From positions 3,295,001-3,359,000 of the forward strand of contig NZ_CP024848.1 in assembly GCF_003352005.1 (NCBI RefSeq): DNA of 64,000 nt, read 5' to 3'. Origin of the DNA: Oceanobacillus zhaokaii (GTDB lineage: Bacteria; Bacillota; Bacilli; Bacillales; Amphibacillaceae). This document shows positions 1 through 8,798 of the stretch, one piece after another. A program made the translations under genes and the position numbers. Within the stretch, counting starts at the first letter, position 1, and every line of letters begins with the position of its first letter. The notes under the pieces are model-generated. The model worked only from the letters and a program-made list of their open reading frames with translations. It did not search any database and had not been told where the DNA came from.

Positions 1-924
1 TTCCCCAGGATAGTACACTTCGCCGTCACTTGTTGCAGGAACCGATTCTTTAATATATTGAATAGATTCATCAATACTCGCCTCCAATTTGGAAATATCG
101 CCTAATTTATCTGGTGAAATGGAGATAAATACTTGTGATAAGGCATATTCATCTGCTCCTAATTTACCAACATCTTGCGTAGTGTTTCCACCTGACAGCA
201 TGGATGCAATGAGATCAAGTACAATTGATAATCCTGATCCTTTCCAATAACCTATAGGTAATACCCTCCATGTTTCTTCTATTTTTTCTGGCTCTGTAGT
301 AAGGTTCCCCTCGCTATCAAATCCACCTGGTACCGGTAACTCCTTGCCTTCCATTCGGTAACTTTCAATTTTCCCATAAGAATATTGTGACATTGCCATA
401 TCGACAACAACAGGACCATCTTCTCTAGGTAATGCTAGAATAATAGGGTTATTACCAATCCTTCTATCTTTAGCACCCCAAGCAGGCATATTAGGTTGCG
501 TGTTCGTCCATAGGATTCCAATATATCCTTTTTCTGCTGCTTGCCAGCCATACTCCCCGCCCCGCATCCAATGATTCGTGTTCTGTAAAGCGACACAGCC
601 TATTCCAAATTCAGAAGCTATTTCCATCGCCCGATCCATACAGCGTTTTGCGGCTAGATTTCCTAATGCTAGATTTCCATCCCATCTTTCTAATGCACCA
701 AAACCACTGATTTTCTCTGGAACAGCATCTGGCTTTATGTAACCTTTTTCTATATATTCAACAACTCTAGGGAATCTATTTACACCGTGGGAGTAAACGC
801 CGTCACAGCTATTACTAGTGAAAGAAATTGCTGCTTCATCAGCTGTATGTTCAGAGAATCCCTTTTTCATTAGTACTCTTTTAAATTCAGCTTTCATGTC
901 ATCAAATTTTATTCTCAAAGTCAT
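1..924 (-). CDS. dlgD: 2,3-diketo-L-gulonate reductase (YiaK/DlgD-like), 3' end outside window
   Basis: NAD(P)H-dependent oxidoreductase of the malate/L-lactate dehydrogenase-like (LDH2/MDH2) family, expected to reduce 2,3-diketo-L-gulonate to 3-keto-L-gulonate in ascorbate-type sugar acid use. The frame runs open from ATG at 924 to the window edge (308 codons), so the C-terminus is missing. Residues agree over long stretches with E. coli YiaK as I remember it: the catalytic-His segment GVYSHGVNRFPR, then LQNTNHWMRGG, YGWQAAEKGYIGI and LPIGYWKGSGLSIVLD. The start is supported by TGAGGG eight bases upstream. It follows a decayed Gfo/Idh gene and shares its promoter. The family is clear; the exact substrate is inferred from similarity to YiaK. 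Confidence 0.88.
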   Translation of the reverse strand, partial: MTLRIKFDDMKAEFKRVLMKKGFSEHTADEAAISFTSNSCDGVYSHGVNRFPRVVEYIEKGYIKPDAVPEKISGFGALERWDGNLALGNLAAKRCMDRAMEIASEFGIGCVALQNTNHWMRGGEYGWQAAEKGYIGILWTNTQPNMPAWGAKDRRIGNNPIILALPREDGPVVVDMAMSQYSYGKIESYRMEGKELPVPGGFDSEGNLTTEPEKIEETWRVLPIGYWKGSGLSIVLDLIASMLSGGNTTQDVGKLGADEYALSQVFISISPDKLGDISKLEASIDESIQYIKESVPATSDGEVYYPGE

Positions 925-947
925 AATTCCCTCATTCCCCTGTTCGT

Positions 948-1262
948 TTATTTGAAAAATTCAACCATAGCCTGGCTGGCTCTTGCGCCAGAATCCCCGG
1001 TACTTGTATACAGTTCTCTATTACCCGTTAATCCAGCCACGACCGTTTCAAAAAGCGGTTGATGCACATGCTGTAGGTTCGAAACTAAATTCATTTGTTC
1101 CATCAACTGTTCTTAAAACAATGGGCTCACTTCCTAAATTGAAGTAATACTCCCTTTACTGCCGATGATTTCATTTTTATCGAAATTCTCCTAAGCAGAT
1201 AAACGCCAATTTCCGACTCCATGGATACCAGATTCAAATAAATATGTACGTTTCTTCTTAAT
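948..1262 (-). pseudogene. Gfo/Idh/MocA oxidoreductase remnant
   Basis: Minus-strand translation gives only the two ends of a Gfo/Idh/MocA dehydrogenase. After the ribosome site AAAGGAG comes a short N-terminal piece (KKRTY, with ATT where ATG would be expected). It runs directly into a C-terminal piece (FESGIHGVGNWRLSA, then in-frame stops and frame changes, then LQHVHQPLFETVVAGLTGN and STGDSGARASQAM), ending with TAA at 948. The central part, probably more than 200 codons, has been deleted, and the rest carries several stops. It lies between a good promoter and dlgD, so it was probably the first gene of that operon. The family call rests on the typical C-terminal HVHQP...GDSGARA pattern. 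Confidence 0.7.
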
Positions 1263-1291
1263 ACTCTCCTTTCTGTATAGGTGGCGCTTAC

Positions 1292-1320
1292 ATACTAGTC
1301 GACAAGTATAAACTTGTCAA
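1292..1320 (-). promoter_or_regulatory. Sigma-A promoter with palindromic operator in the spacer
   Basis: On the minus strand, TTGACA (1315-1320), a 17-base spacer and TAGTAT (1292-1297) form a near-consensus promoter facing the Gfo/Idh remnant and dlgD. The spacer holds a perfect inverted repeat, GACAAGT-TTAT-ACTTGTC (1301-1318), which also covers most of the -35 box, as expected for a repressor site. The arm sequence resembles GntR-family operators; the regulator itself is not in the window. Confidence 0.75.
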
Positions 1321-1465
1321 GATTATTTTTTAAATATTTCCCGAATTCAGGAAGAAAGGGAGTTTACAGATATTCATACTATTTAGTGGAAAAGATGAAT
1401 GCCCTGGACAAATGAGATAATCTTATGTAACTTTAACCATTCGATATTAGATTCCGTTTAGATGT

Positions 1466-1507
1466 AAAGCCCTGTGGAGAGATTTCCTCCACAGGGCTTT
1501 CTTTTGT
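1466..1507 (+). terminator. Strong Rho-independent terminator without an intact upstream gene
   Basis: A 13-base-pair stem (AAAGCCCTGTGGA / TCCACAGGGCTTT) is followed by CTTTTGT on the plus strand. No intact plus-strand gene precedes it, so it may be left from a deleted gene. Confidence 0.65.
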
Positions 1508-2037
1508 ATTTCTGTATTCCTCGTGAGAACGTAATAAAGATTTGAACCCATTAACTAAGCCATTTTATCAATCGCTTTTCTACTAACCAATTTCCTCCAT
1601 ACGAAAGTAATCCCCAATGCATTCTTATCCCTTTATAACTAATATTTTTGATAATAAATTTATTGACAAACTGCCTGCATAGATTATTTACCGGGTTCCT
1701 TCCGTTTCAGTTTTCTAATATATAGAACCAAGATGATTATAACAACCTCCATGTCACTATGGTAGAAGAAAAGGTAAGCAAGCCTATTTATCGTAACACT
1801 CGAAAAAAGGGGATAACAAAAGATAATTCCAATAATTACCATCATATTTATCATAATTCATTGACTATATCGAAACAATAAGTCTAAAGAATGAATATTT
1901 GATATAGGACTTTAGAATAAATTTTGTGAAGCAAACTTTGGTTATAACAGAAAAACTCTGGTCCATAAACTCTATCAAGAAACTTAATTTCCCTTTAAGT
2001 TTAATATTAATCCTGCGACGCCGTCTGCTTTCCAAAA
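1508..2037. other. Intergenic, no gene seen
   Basis: AT-rich stretch with stops in all frames and no recognisable protein fragment, RNA or repeat. Confidence 0.5.
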
Positions 2038-2109
2038 GATCAGTATCTAGTTCGACCGGAGAATATTCGAGAAGTCTGGGTGCAGGGTGAAAAGGTCTTA
2101 CACGTGAAG
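2038..2109 (+). pseudogene. Possible C-terminal amidohydrolase scrap
   Basis: In the frame starting at 2038 the translation reads DQYLVRPENIREVWVQGEKV. The PENxREVWVxGEKV pattern resembles the last beta strand of amidohydrolase-superfamily enzymes such as deaminases and dihydropyrimidinases. The frame stays open to 2232, but the later residues look random and nothing like the rest of such an enzyme lies upstream. A short fragment like this may be chance, so confidence is low. Confidence 0.25.
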
Positions 2110-2268
2110 AATAATATGCATCAATTTGGCATAATGTATGTAGGTGAGTGCCTTCATGAAATGATAAAATACGAAACCGAAGTGCATCATCAAATGCTAG
2201 TATGCTTACTGTTCACTCATGAGATGGTATGATAGTGAGAAGGAATGATTTAAAGGAAGTGTGACTTC

Positions 2269-3273
2269 GTGGATATACAGCAGTTACAAAAAGCGCTTAG
2301 TCAACATGGCTATAAAAAAGCAGCATTTCTATTGCCTGAACTGAAACAAGGGCATGAAAAACTAGAAACGATTGCCGAAATTTTAGAGGACTGTCATGCA
2401 GAAGCTATCGATTTTTCGTACGATATTGGTATTCTGTATTCACAAGTGAGTGCTTTATCAGCGTATCAAGCAGCATATCAAGAAATCTTATTGCGTGATT
2501 TAGGGTGCCTCTTACGGGAGGTGATTACACCTACCAATGATATGGCTGCCATTACATTGGATAAGGATGAATTGCAGGAAGCGATTACGTTATATCAAAA
2601 CGCGATGCAGGGCGATTCGGAAGCACAGCTTGTACTCGGAAAATTCTATAAGTCAATCGGGCGGGATGATTGGGCGTTTGTATGGTATAATTCGTCAGCC
2701 AATGCAGTTAATATCGATGCCATCTTCTGGGTTGGCAACTATTATTTTGATGGCATTGTTGTAGATAAAAACATTGAAAAGGCATTTGCGTGCTATAAGG
2801 ATGCGGCATTAAAAGGTCATCCTGACGCAATGAACAATTATGCAGACATGTATTTGCATGGAGAGTATGTGGAAAAAGATGATAAACGTGCTTTCGAGCT
2901 CTTTTCAAAAGCTGCTGAACTAGGTGTTGCAGAATCAATGTATACGCTCGGATATTTATATAAAAACGGAATCGGCACGGAAGCTAATTTAACAAAATCA
3001 AAGCATTGGTACATACAATCAGCCCTTCGAGGTGATGACTTTGCAGCAAATCACCTCGGACAGGAAGCATTTGAAAATGACCGTGGCGAAGAAGCCATAA
3101 GCTGGTTTGCAATGGCTGCTGACAGACAGGATGTTGATGGTGAATTCAACCTCGGATTTTGCTATGAAGCCGGTGTAGGCACTCCTATAAACCTAAAAAA
3201 AGCGAAGTATTGGTATAAAAAAGCTGCACTTAAAGGTGATAAAGAAGCACAAATGAAATTGAAGGGTCAATGA
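2269..3273 (+). CDS. Sel1-repeat (TPR-like) protein
   Basis: A 334-residue cytoplasmic protein with no signal peptide or membrane segment. From about residue 118 to the end it has roughly six Sel1-like repeats of about 36 residues, with the usual pattern of a paired aromatic/Gly motif (LGYLYKNGIGTE, NLGFCYEAGVGTP) and a second helix ending KAALKGD or KAAELGV. Such repeats form alpha-alpha superhelices that bind other proteins. The first 100 residues are helical and unassigned. The start is GTG, supported by AAGGAAGTG seven bases upstream. It appears to be transcribed alone. The partner and process are unknown. Confidence 0.85.
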   Translation: MDIQQLQKALSQHGYKKAAFLLPELKQGHEKLETIAEILEDCHAEAIDFSYDIGILYSQVSALSAYQAAYQEILLRDLGCLLREVITPTNDMAAITLDKDELQEAITLYQNAMQGDSEAQLVLGKFYKSIGRDDWAFVWYNSSANAVNIDAIFWVGNYYFDGIVVDKNIEKAFACYKDAALKGHPDAMNNYADMYLHGEYVEKDDKRAFELFSKAAELGVAESMYTLGYLYKNGIGTEANLTKSKHWYIQSALRGDDFAANHLGQEAFENDRGEEAISWFAMAADRQDVDGEFNLGFCYEAGVGTPINLKKAKYWYKKAALKGDKEAQMKLKGQ

Positions 3274-3988
3274 ATTAGAAATGATGCATGTTGGAATGAA
3301 TACAGGGACAGGGGCACTATCCCAAATCTCACCATCAGAAGATGGCAAGGTACCTGTGTTCTTTCTGCCACCCTATCTTCCACCACACTAACGTCCAGCC
3401 AAAGTACCAAAAAGTATGTTCAAAATAAAACCAATCCCGCGGCATCCTTCCTCTTCCTCTCTTCTGTTTTTGTTTTGTTTCTGTTTTAAGTATGGGACTT
3501 ATCGATTTATTGTTTTCTCTTATCTGATTGATGCATGCAAACTGCCGAGCAACGTGATTTTCTAATCAGATGCCCGCACTTTCACTCCAAAGCAATTATG
3601 TATCAACTTATACTTCACCAACGCCGACCGGGTATCAGACTTCCACTTTTTGCATAAAATACCGTGGTTTGACTTATTGAATTGACGCTTTTTGCCAGCC
3701 TCTTTGTTCAACATTATCAAAGATCCAAAAATACTGAAACCGATTCATTCACACATTTTTCCACCTCGTCCAGATTCACCGTCCACTCCCTGGCAGTCCA
3801 TATTTTTCCCTATAAAAAACCCTTTCATAGTTACAATCGAAATAAAAGTGTAAAAGGTGGTATTATATGTTGAATTGGGTTGAGATTTGTATAGTGGGCA
3901 GTCCACTGTAACACATCTCCCCATCGGCAAAAGAACAAGGTATCTGTCTCTGCTCTTTTACACAATAATTTATTCCCAAATTACATTT
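3274..3988. other. Intergenic with one REP-like hairpin, no gene seen
   Basis: Apart from the 19-bp hairpin repeat at 3305-3323, only short open frames without ribosome binding sites or recognisable motifs occur. A short inverted repeat, AGTGG/CCACT, lies near 3892-3907. Confidence 0.5.
3305..3323 (+). repeat. 19-bp REP-like hairpin, copy 1
   Basis: GGGACAGGGGCACTATCCC, a diverged copy of the consensus GGGACAGGCACCTnGTCCC found five times in this window. It lies 32 bases after the stop codon of the Sel1 gene, in the same orientation relative to the gene as the other copies. Confidence 0.6.
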
Positions 3989-4110
3989 ACAATATAGAAC
4001 TAATGTTCTATATTGTATTTATAACGTTTACGGCAGACCTTTAATAGCCTATTTAACAAAAAAAGTAACCCATCCTAAAATTCGATCGAGTCAAGGACGG
4101 TTACTTTTTC
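3989..4110. repeat. Two-hairpin element, copy A
   Basis: First part: a perfect 12-base-pair hairpin (ACAATATAGAAC-taat-GTTCTATATTGT, 3989-4016). Second part: a core CGGCAGACCTTTAATAGC (4031-4048). Third part: a hairpin AGTAACC ... GGTTACT (4064-4105) with T-runs on both sides. Copy B at 6997-7128 has the same core and third part and an equally perfect but unrelated first hairpin. It lies about 120 bases past the stop of the deacetylase gene and probably serves as its terminator, since the minus strand reads GGTTACTTTTTTT. Confidence 0.6.
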
Positions 4111-4229
4111 TCATTTCTTTAACAATCATCACAACAAGTCTTGAATAAATTACTTGAAGGTTCAAATCGTTCCCATACCTACTGATACAGATGCTATACC
4201 ATTAACAAAGTATTCTATACTTTATCCCA

Positions 4230-5423
4230 CTACTTCAAATACTCTTCGGGCCGATTCTCTCTATCCAAGACATAATCAGGGTCGAGTAAATCTGTTAATA
4301 GATGGGGTTGATCAATTAGTGCCATTCCATCGATACGACGACGATCCCCCGTATATACATTATGTACGACCTCTGTATAAGATGTGGGTCCAACGGCAGC
4401 GATCACCTCATACCCTTGCTCGGCGAGATATTGAAATTGTTCCCCGCCATGTTTTACACGGGAGCCAAACGGATAAATGTACAGGGGAGTTGGACCAGTA
4501 ATAATCTCCACTTCTTTTTTCCACTGTTCCGTGTCACGTTTAACACTTTCTAATGAAGCTTTCCCCATATCCATATGAGAGTAAGAGTGACTTGCAAACG
4601 TCCAGCCGGTTTCTTTTAGACGCTCTACTACAGCGATTGCCTTCTTCTTTTCTTTATCATAATCTTTGGAATCGAGATTGTGAGTCGGATATCCAAGAAC
4701 CCCCTCGTATCCAGTTAAGGCAAGGACTCCTTTTGCTCCTTCATGGGAAAAATCAGGATTTTCTTCGACAAAAGTATCTAAGATAGGAATGATTTCATTC
4801 TCGTAAGAAATCACTTCTTCCCCTTTTGGATTAAGGGAATAGGTAGCAACACGACCCTCATCATCCAAAATTAATTTATAAACGTTTCCTTCTTGCCTCA
4901 TGTATTCGTAGTAGTTTACATCATCAACGGAAATGACTACTGGTTTCTTACCCTCAGGAAGTTGAAGTGTTTTCTTCTGAATCTTTCCATCTACTTTTTC
5001 GTAAACATCTCCCAAGTGAACAAGTATAAAATCTCGTTTATACAATTCTTCCAAAGTTCTATTAAACTCGTCAACGGTGATGAACCAATCATTGTATCCT
5101 TGAGCTTGTGGACCCGCAAAAGATAGCTCCGGGTACGCCATAAGCGGGTGGAAAAAGATGTGTTCGACTTCACCCTCATAAGGAAATAGAGTAACGTCAT
5201 CCTCCTTTTCTTCCTTTTCTATAGCCTCTTCTTGAACATTTTCTTCATTATTTTCTTCTACATCTTCGGTTCGACTTTCTAGTTCACTTTCAGGTGAAGC
5301 ATCATCTGCTGCTTCTACTATTTTTGTATTTTCATTCTCTTGTTGATTCACAGTCAGGGATACTTCTTCATCGGAGCAAGCGGATACAAAAAGTAAAATG
5401 AATAGAATAAGATAGCGTTTCAT
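4230..5423 (-). CDS. Polysaccharide deacetylase family lipoprotein
   Basis: A 397-residue exported lipoprotein: hydrophobic signal segment and lipobox VSAC with the lipidated cysteine at residue 16. It is followed by a very acidic Glu/Asp-rich linker (about 17-80) and then a NodB-like carbohydrate esterase 4 domain. The metal-site motifs are visible: the DD of ISVDDVNYYEYM (167-168) and HSYSH (279-283), plus IYPFGSRV (about 316-323), the usual third motif. The family removes acetyl groups from peptidoglycan or exopolysaccharide outside the membrane. The start is supported by GGAGTACG. It is monocistronic, with a hairpin element downstream. The substrate cannot be told. Confidence 0.85.
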   Translation of the reverse strand: MKRYLILFILLFVSACSDEEVSLTVNQQENENTKIVEAADDASPESELESRTEDVEENNEENVQEEAIEKEEKEDDVTLFPYEGEVEHIFFHPLMAYPELSFAGPQAQGYNDWFITVDEFNRTLEELYKRDFILVHLGDVYEKVDGKIQKKTLQLPEGKKPVVISVDDVNYYEYMRQEGNVYKLILDDEGRVATYSLNPKGEEVISYENEIIPILDTFVEENPDFSHEGAKGVLALTGYEGVLGYPTHNLDSKDYDKEKKKAIAVVERLKETGWTFASHSYSHMDMGKASLESVKRDTEQWKKEVEIITGPTPLYIYPFGSRVKHGGEQFQYLAEQGYEVIAAVGPTSYTEVVHNVYTGDRRRIDGMALIDQPHLLTDLLDPDYVLDRENRPEEYLK

Positions 5424-6002
5424 TCTTTCGTACTCCTTCCCTCTTTCATGAATCTGATATTTCTTGATTTTTTAATTCAAACTAAATTGATCACTCACCC
5501 CTCTTTTAAAGTTTAACGATTAAAATCTTTAATTTAATTATCCTACACGAACTAACTTACTCACTACTATTTTATAAAATTCTATTTTTTTTGTATATGA
5601 TTCTTTAGTTTAGTTCGTAAAGTAAATTTGGGCTAAAATGCCCTTTGAAATATATTAAAAATCGTGTATTAATTTCAGGAATCAAGCATTGGGTTCGCTG
5701 ATTCAACGGACTTTATATCAAGATCACTTATTTATATTCTAATAATAAAAAAATAAACTGCGCAGCAAGATTCGTACCTCACTTACTTACACAATCTAAT
5801 TTACACTCCCTCTTCTAAATGAAAATCCTTTTATGCACTTCTCTACCTCACCTCATACAAAAAGTGCAGCATTCTTTATATTCTATTAGAAAGTTTCATC
5901 TTTCCCTTCAATAATTTGCCCTTACCATTTCGAAAAAAAATTATATACTATAGCGAATCCCTTAATGATTATCTTTTAAAATATTTAATGGAGTGATGAA
6001 TA
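5424..6002. other. Intergenic, AT-rich
   Basis: Divergent upstream region of the deacetylase and LysM genes. Many TATA-like strings occur, but no -35/-10 pair good enough to name and no open frame with a ribosome site. Confidence 0.45.
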
Positions 6003-6800
6003 TTGCCAGTAGTTTCTAAGAAAGGTTATATTTATACAGTACGTGAAGGCGATACACTATATTCAATAGCTCGTAGATTGGGAAGCTCTGTCGAGGCGAT
6101 AGAACGTGCGAATCATTTATTTGATCCGATTACTGATCCTGGTCTTATTTTCCCTGGAAATGTACTGGTTGTTCCTAGTCTTTCAGAAACAGGAAAAGTA
6201 ACATATATGGTTAAATCAGGAGATACAGTCAGTGGGATTGCTTCTAGATTTAGTACATTTATTGATTTAGTTTCCGGCGTCAATAATCTAGAAAATCCTA
6301 ATCTTATTTCTGTTAATCAACGATTGATTGTACCTGTATTTATATATGAGATACAATCCGGAGATACACTTTCATCTATTTCACGTAGATTTGGAATTCC
6401 ACTTTCAAATATAACAAAAGCAAACCAAGGTAGACCAAGTTCTCAAGGAGATCTTATTTGGCCAGAATTTCATTTGATTCTTCCTTTACCAACCTCTCGA
6501 AATATTATAGTATGGACTCCTCTTCCAGGAACAAGAATTGTTAATAATCAAAGAATAGAAGGTCAAGCAAGAGCTTTTGAAGCTAATGTTTTACACCAAT
6601 TAAGAGATGCTAACGGAACCATTGTCTCTAAAGAACGTTTTACAATGGCTGATGAAGGGGCACCTGAATATGGAAAGTTCACTAGTACTTTACCATTTGA
6701 TAGAACCCCTACATCAAATACAGGTGAACTTTGGGTTTACACAAGAAGCGCTAATGATGGCAGTATCCAAGATTTGGTGAAAACAAAAGTCTATTTTTAA
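6003..6800 (+). CDS. Triple-LysM protein with C-terminal Gmad2 domain
   Basis: 265 residues, no obvious signal peptide. Three LysM modules (about 8-57, 64-110 and 112-160), each with the typical opening VREGDTLYSIARR, VKSGDTVSGIASR or IQSGDTLSSISRR. The last 100 residues match the Gmad2 immunoglobulin-like domain of spore and germination proteins (WTPLPGTRIVNNQRIEGQAR ... GELWVYTRSANDGS). LysM modules bind peptidoglycan, so a role at the spore cortex or cell wall is likely; Gmad2 is often paired with germination proteins. The start is TTG, chosen because GGAGTGAT lies eight bases upstream. Followed by its own terminator. Confidence 0.82.
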   Translation: MPVVSKKGYIYTVREGDTLYSIARRLGSSVEAIERANHLFDPITDPGLIFPGNVLVVPSLSETGKVTYMVKSGDTVSGIASRFSTFIDLVSGVNNLENPNLISVNQRLIVPVFIYEIQSGDTLSSISRRFGIPLSNITKANQGRPSSQGDLIWPEFHLILPLPTSRNIIVWTPLPGTRIVNNQRIEGQARAFEANVLHQLRDANGTIVSKERFTMADEGAPEYGKFTSTLPFDRTPTSNTGELWVYTRSANDGSIQDLVKTKVYF

Positions 6801-6884
6801 GAAAAGTTACCCTATATTAATGTATACGGAAGACAAACAATCCAGATTAAGGGATTCTTTCTATGTTTGACAATTTTTAGTCAC

Positions 6885-6916
6885 AAAAACATCAGGTTAA
6901 AAGCCTGGTGTTTTTG
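6885..6916 (+). terminator. Terminator of the LysM-Gmad2 gene
   Basis: AAAAACATCAGG-ttaaaa-GCCTGGTGTTTTTG: GC-containing stem flanked by A- and T-runs, 85 bases after the stop codon. Confidence 0.8.
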
Positions 6917-6996
6917 TACTTAAAGAAAATTCCCCAGATACTTGGTACTAGTTGCGCAAACAAAACAAACAAACACAATATATGTATAATAAAAAT

Positions 6997-7128
6997 AGAC
7001 AGAGTGCTGTTACACTCTGTCTAAAGCAACTGCAAGCCGCATGTAGAACGGCGGACCTTTAATAGCTTACCTAGCAAGACAGTAACCTATCCTAAACTTT
7101 GGTCGAGTGGAGGACGGTTACTTTTTTT
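6997..7128. repeat. Two-hairpin element, copy B
   Basis: Starts with a perfect 10-base-pair hairpin (AGACAGAGTG-ctgtta-CACTCTGTCT, 6997-7022), then GCCG...CGGC, the core CGGCGGACCTTTAATAGC (7049-7066) and the closing hairpin AGTAACC ... GGTTACTTTTTTT (7081-7128). Sequence identity with copy A runs from the core to the end; the first hairpin differs in sequence but is kept in shape. It lies 110 bases beyond the stop of the hydantoinase gene, nearly the same distance as copy A from its gene. Confidence 0.6.
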
Positions 7129-7212
7129 CGATATTCGGACAATGTACCTCTTGTCCTTTAGCTAAAGATAAAAGGCTCCCCCAAATGAGGATTCCTTCCC
7201 AACTTCCTATTT

Positions 7213-7231
7213 GGGACGAGGTGCCTGTCCC
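7213..7231 (-). repeat. 19-bp REP-like hairpin, copy 2
   Basis: Reads GGGACAGGCACCTCGTCCC on the strand of the hydantoinase gene, seven bases after its stop codon. Confidence 0.7.
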
Positions 7232-7238
7232 TGCGTCC

Positions 7239-8798
7239 CTATTGGCTCAATTCACCAGCTGCTTTCACTCGTACTCTTGTTGCTCCTCCTGGTAAATAAG
7301 CTAGTGGAACGTCTTCTATGTCCACAATCACGAGGCTGTCTGGATCTGCACCTGCATTGATTGCTTCTCCCTTAGCTTCAGCCTTAGCCCATTCTAATGC
7401 ATCTTCTCTGCCAATTTCATCAAATAGATAAATTTTTTCTATCTGACCACTTACTTGAGAGATTGCCGATCCAATTGCATTTGCAACACCTGAATGCTCA
7501 GGACGTATTACTTGTGAGGCACCTTTTAATTCCGTTGGCAATAAAATACTCCCCCCACCAACCAGGATAACCGGGATAGGCTCTGCACTTGTTTTCATTT
7601 TATCAACTGCTTCTTCAACAAGCTCTACTATTTTTAAATAAACTCGGGTTAGCAATCCTTTATCAAGATGAGCAACCTTTGATGGATCACCAAGCTCTAC
7701 CTTTCCTAAAGCAACAGCGACATCCGTCGTCGTTAATGTGTCTCCACCAAAAATCAGCGCCTTTTCTGGCAAATGGTATCCAACACTGTCTGGTCCAATC
7801 GTGAATTCGCCATCTTCTTGAATTCGAACGATTGTACCCCCACCTAATCCAATCGAAACTAGGTCAGGCATCCGGAAGTTTGTCCGCGCTCCGCCAATTT
7901 CCACTTCTAATGAAGATTCCCGGGGAAATGAATTGATTAATACACCAACATCAGAGGTTGTCCCACCAACGTCAACGACTATCGCATCGGATAAATCACC
8001 TAAATAAGATGCACCGCGCAATGAATTCGTTGGGCCACATGCAACCGTGAAGATAGGGTATTTAACCGCATAATCTACGGACATTAATGTTCCATCATTT
8101 TGTCCAAAAAATACTTTTGCTTCAATTCCTTCATTTTTTAAAGCATTGATAAATCCATCTGCAGCAGTTTTTGCAACGTTCACGACAGAGGCATTGAGAA
8201 TCGTAGCATTTTCCCTCTCGAGTAATCCTACAGAACCAATCTCAGATGATAAGGAAATCGCAACCTCATCTCCCAATACTTCATTAAATATATTTCTTGC
8301 GCGTTCTTCATGGTCTCTTGACACTGGAGAAAAAACAGAAGTGATTGCGATTGAATCGACGTGACCTTTGACTTCCTCAGCAATCTGATACAAATGCGCT
8401 TCATCTAATGAAACAATTTCCCGTCCATCAAATTCATGGCCGCCACGGACAAGATATACATATTTTCCAAGTGCGATGCGAAGTTCATCTGGTACACCTA
8501 CAAGTGGTTTAACTGCCAATGTTGCTGGAGCGCCAATGCGAACAACGGCAATGTTATTCAGTCCTTTTCTTTCTACAATTGCATTCGTGCAATGTGTTGT
8601 TCCAAGCATCGCATAGCCAATATCCTCACGAGAAACATCAGAATTAGTAATGACTTCATGCATTGCTTGATAAATACCTGTTGCAACATCCACAGTTGTA
8701 GATGACTTCGTTTCTGATAAAACTCGATTATTCTGATCTAATAAAACTGCATCAGTATGGGTTCCCCCTACATCAATTCCAATACGATAAGCACCCAT
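7239..8798 (-). CDS. Hydantoinase/oxoprolinase family protein (HyuA-type)
   Basis: 519 residues, cytoplasmic. Starts with the ASKHA-type phosphate loop GIDVGGTHTDAVLLD and has the second nucleotide-binding motif VVDVGGTTSDVGVL (about 275-290) and GLGGGT (about 315). This is the HyuA/oxoprolinase-A fold, with members that cleave or activate cyclic amides with ATP. It is shorter than true HyuA (about 680 residues), as usual for members paired with DUF917. Its ATG overlaps the stop of the DUF917 gene (TAATG), so the two are translationally coupled and probably act on the same compound. The substrate is unknown. Confidence 0.85.
   Translation of the reverse strand: MGAYRIGIDVGGTHTDAVLLDQNNRVLSETKSSTTVDVATGIYQAMHEVITNSDVSREDIGYAMLGTTHCTNAIVERKGLNNIAVVRIGAPATLAVKPLVGVPDELRIALGKYVYLVRGGHEFDGREIVSLDEAHLYQIAEEVKGHVDSIAITSVFSPVSRDHEERARNIFNEVLGDEVAISLSSEIGSVGLLERENATILNASVVNVAKTAADGFINALKNEGIEAKVFFGQNDGTLMSVDYAVKYPIFTVACGPTNSLRGASYLGDLSDAIVVDVGGTTSDVGVLINSFPRESSLEVEIGGARTNFRMPDLVSIGLGGGTIVRIQEDGEFTIGPDSVGYHLPEKALIFGGDTLTTTDVAVALGKVELGDPSKVAHLDKGLLTRVYLKIVELVEEAVDKMKTSAEPIPVILVGGGSILLPTELKGASQVIRPEHSGVANAIGSAISQVSGQIEKIYLFDEIGREDALEWAKAEAKGEAINAGADPDSLVIVDIEDVPLAYLPGGATRVRVKAAGELSQ

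Noticed and set aside
4154..4553. Plus-strand frames over the deacetylase gene
   Set aside because: Antisense shadows of a clear lipoprotein gene with family motifs.
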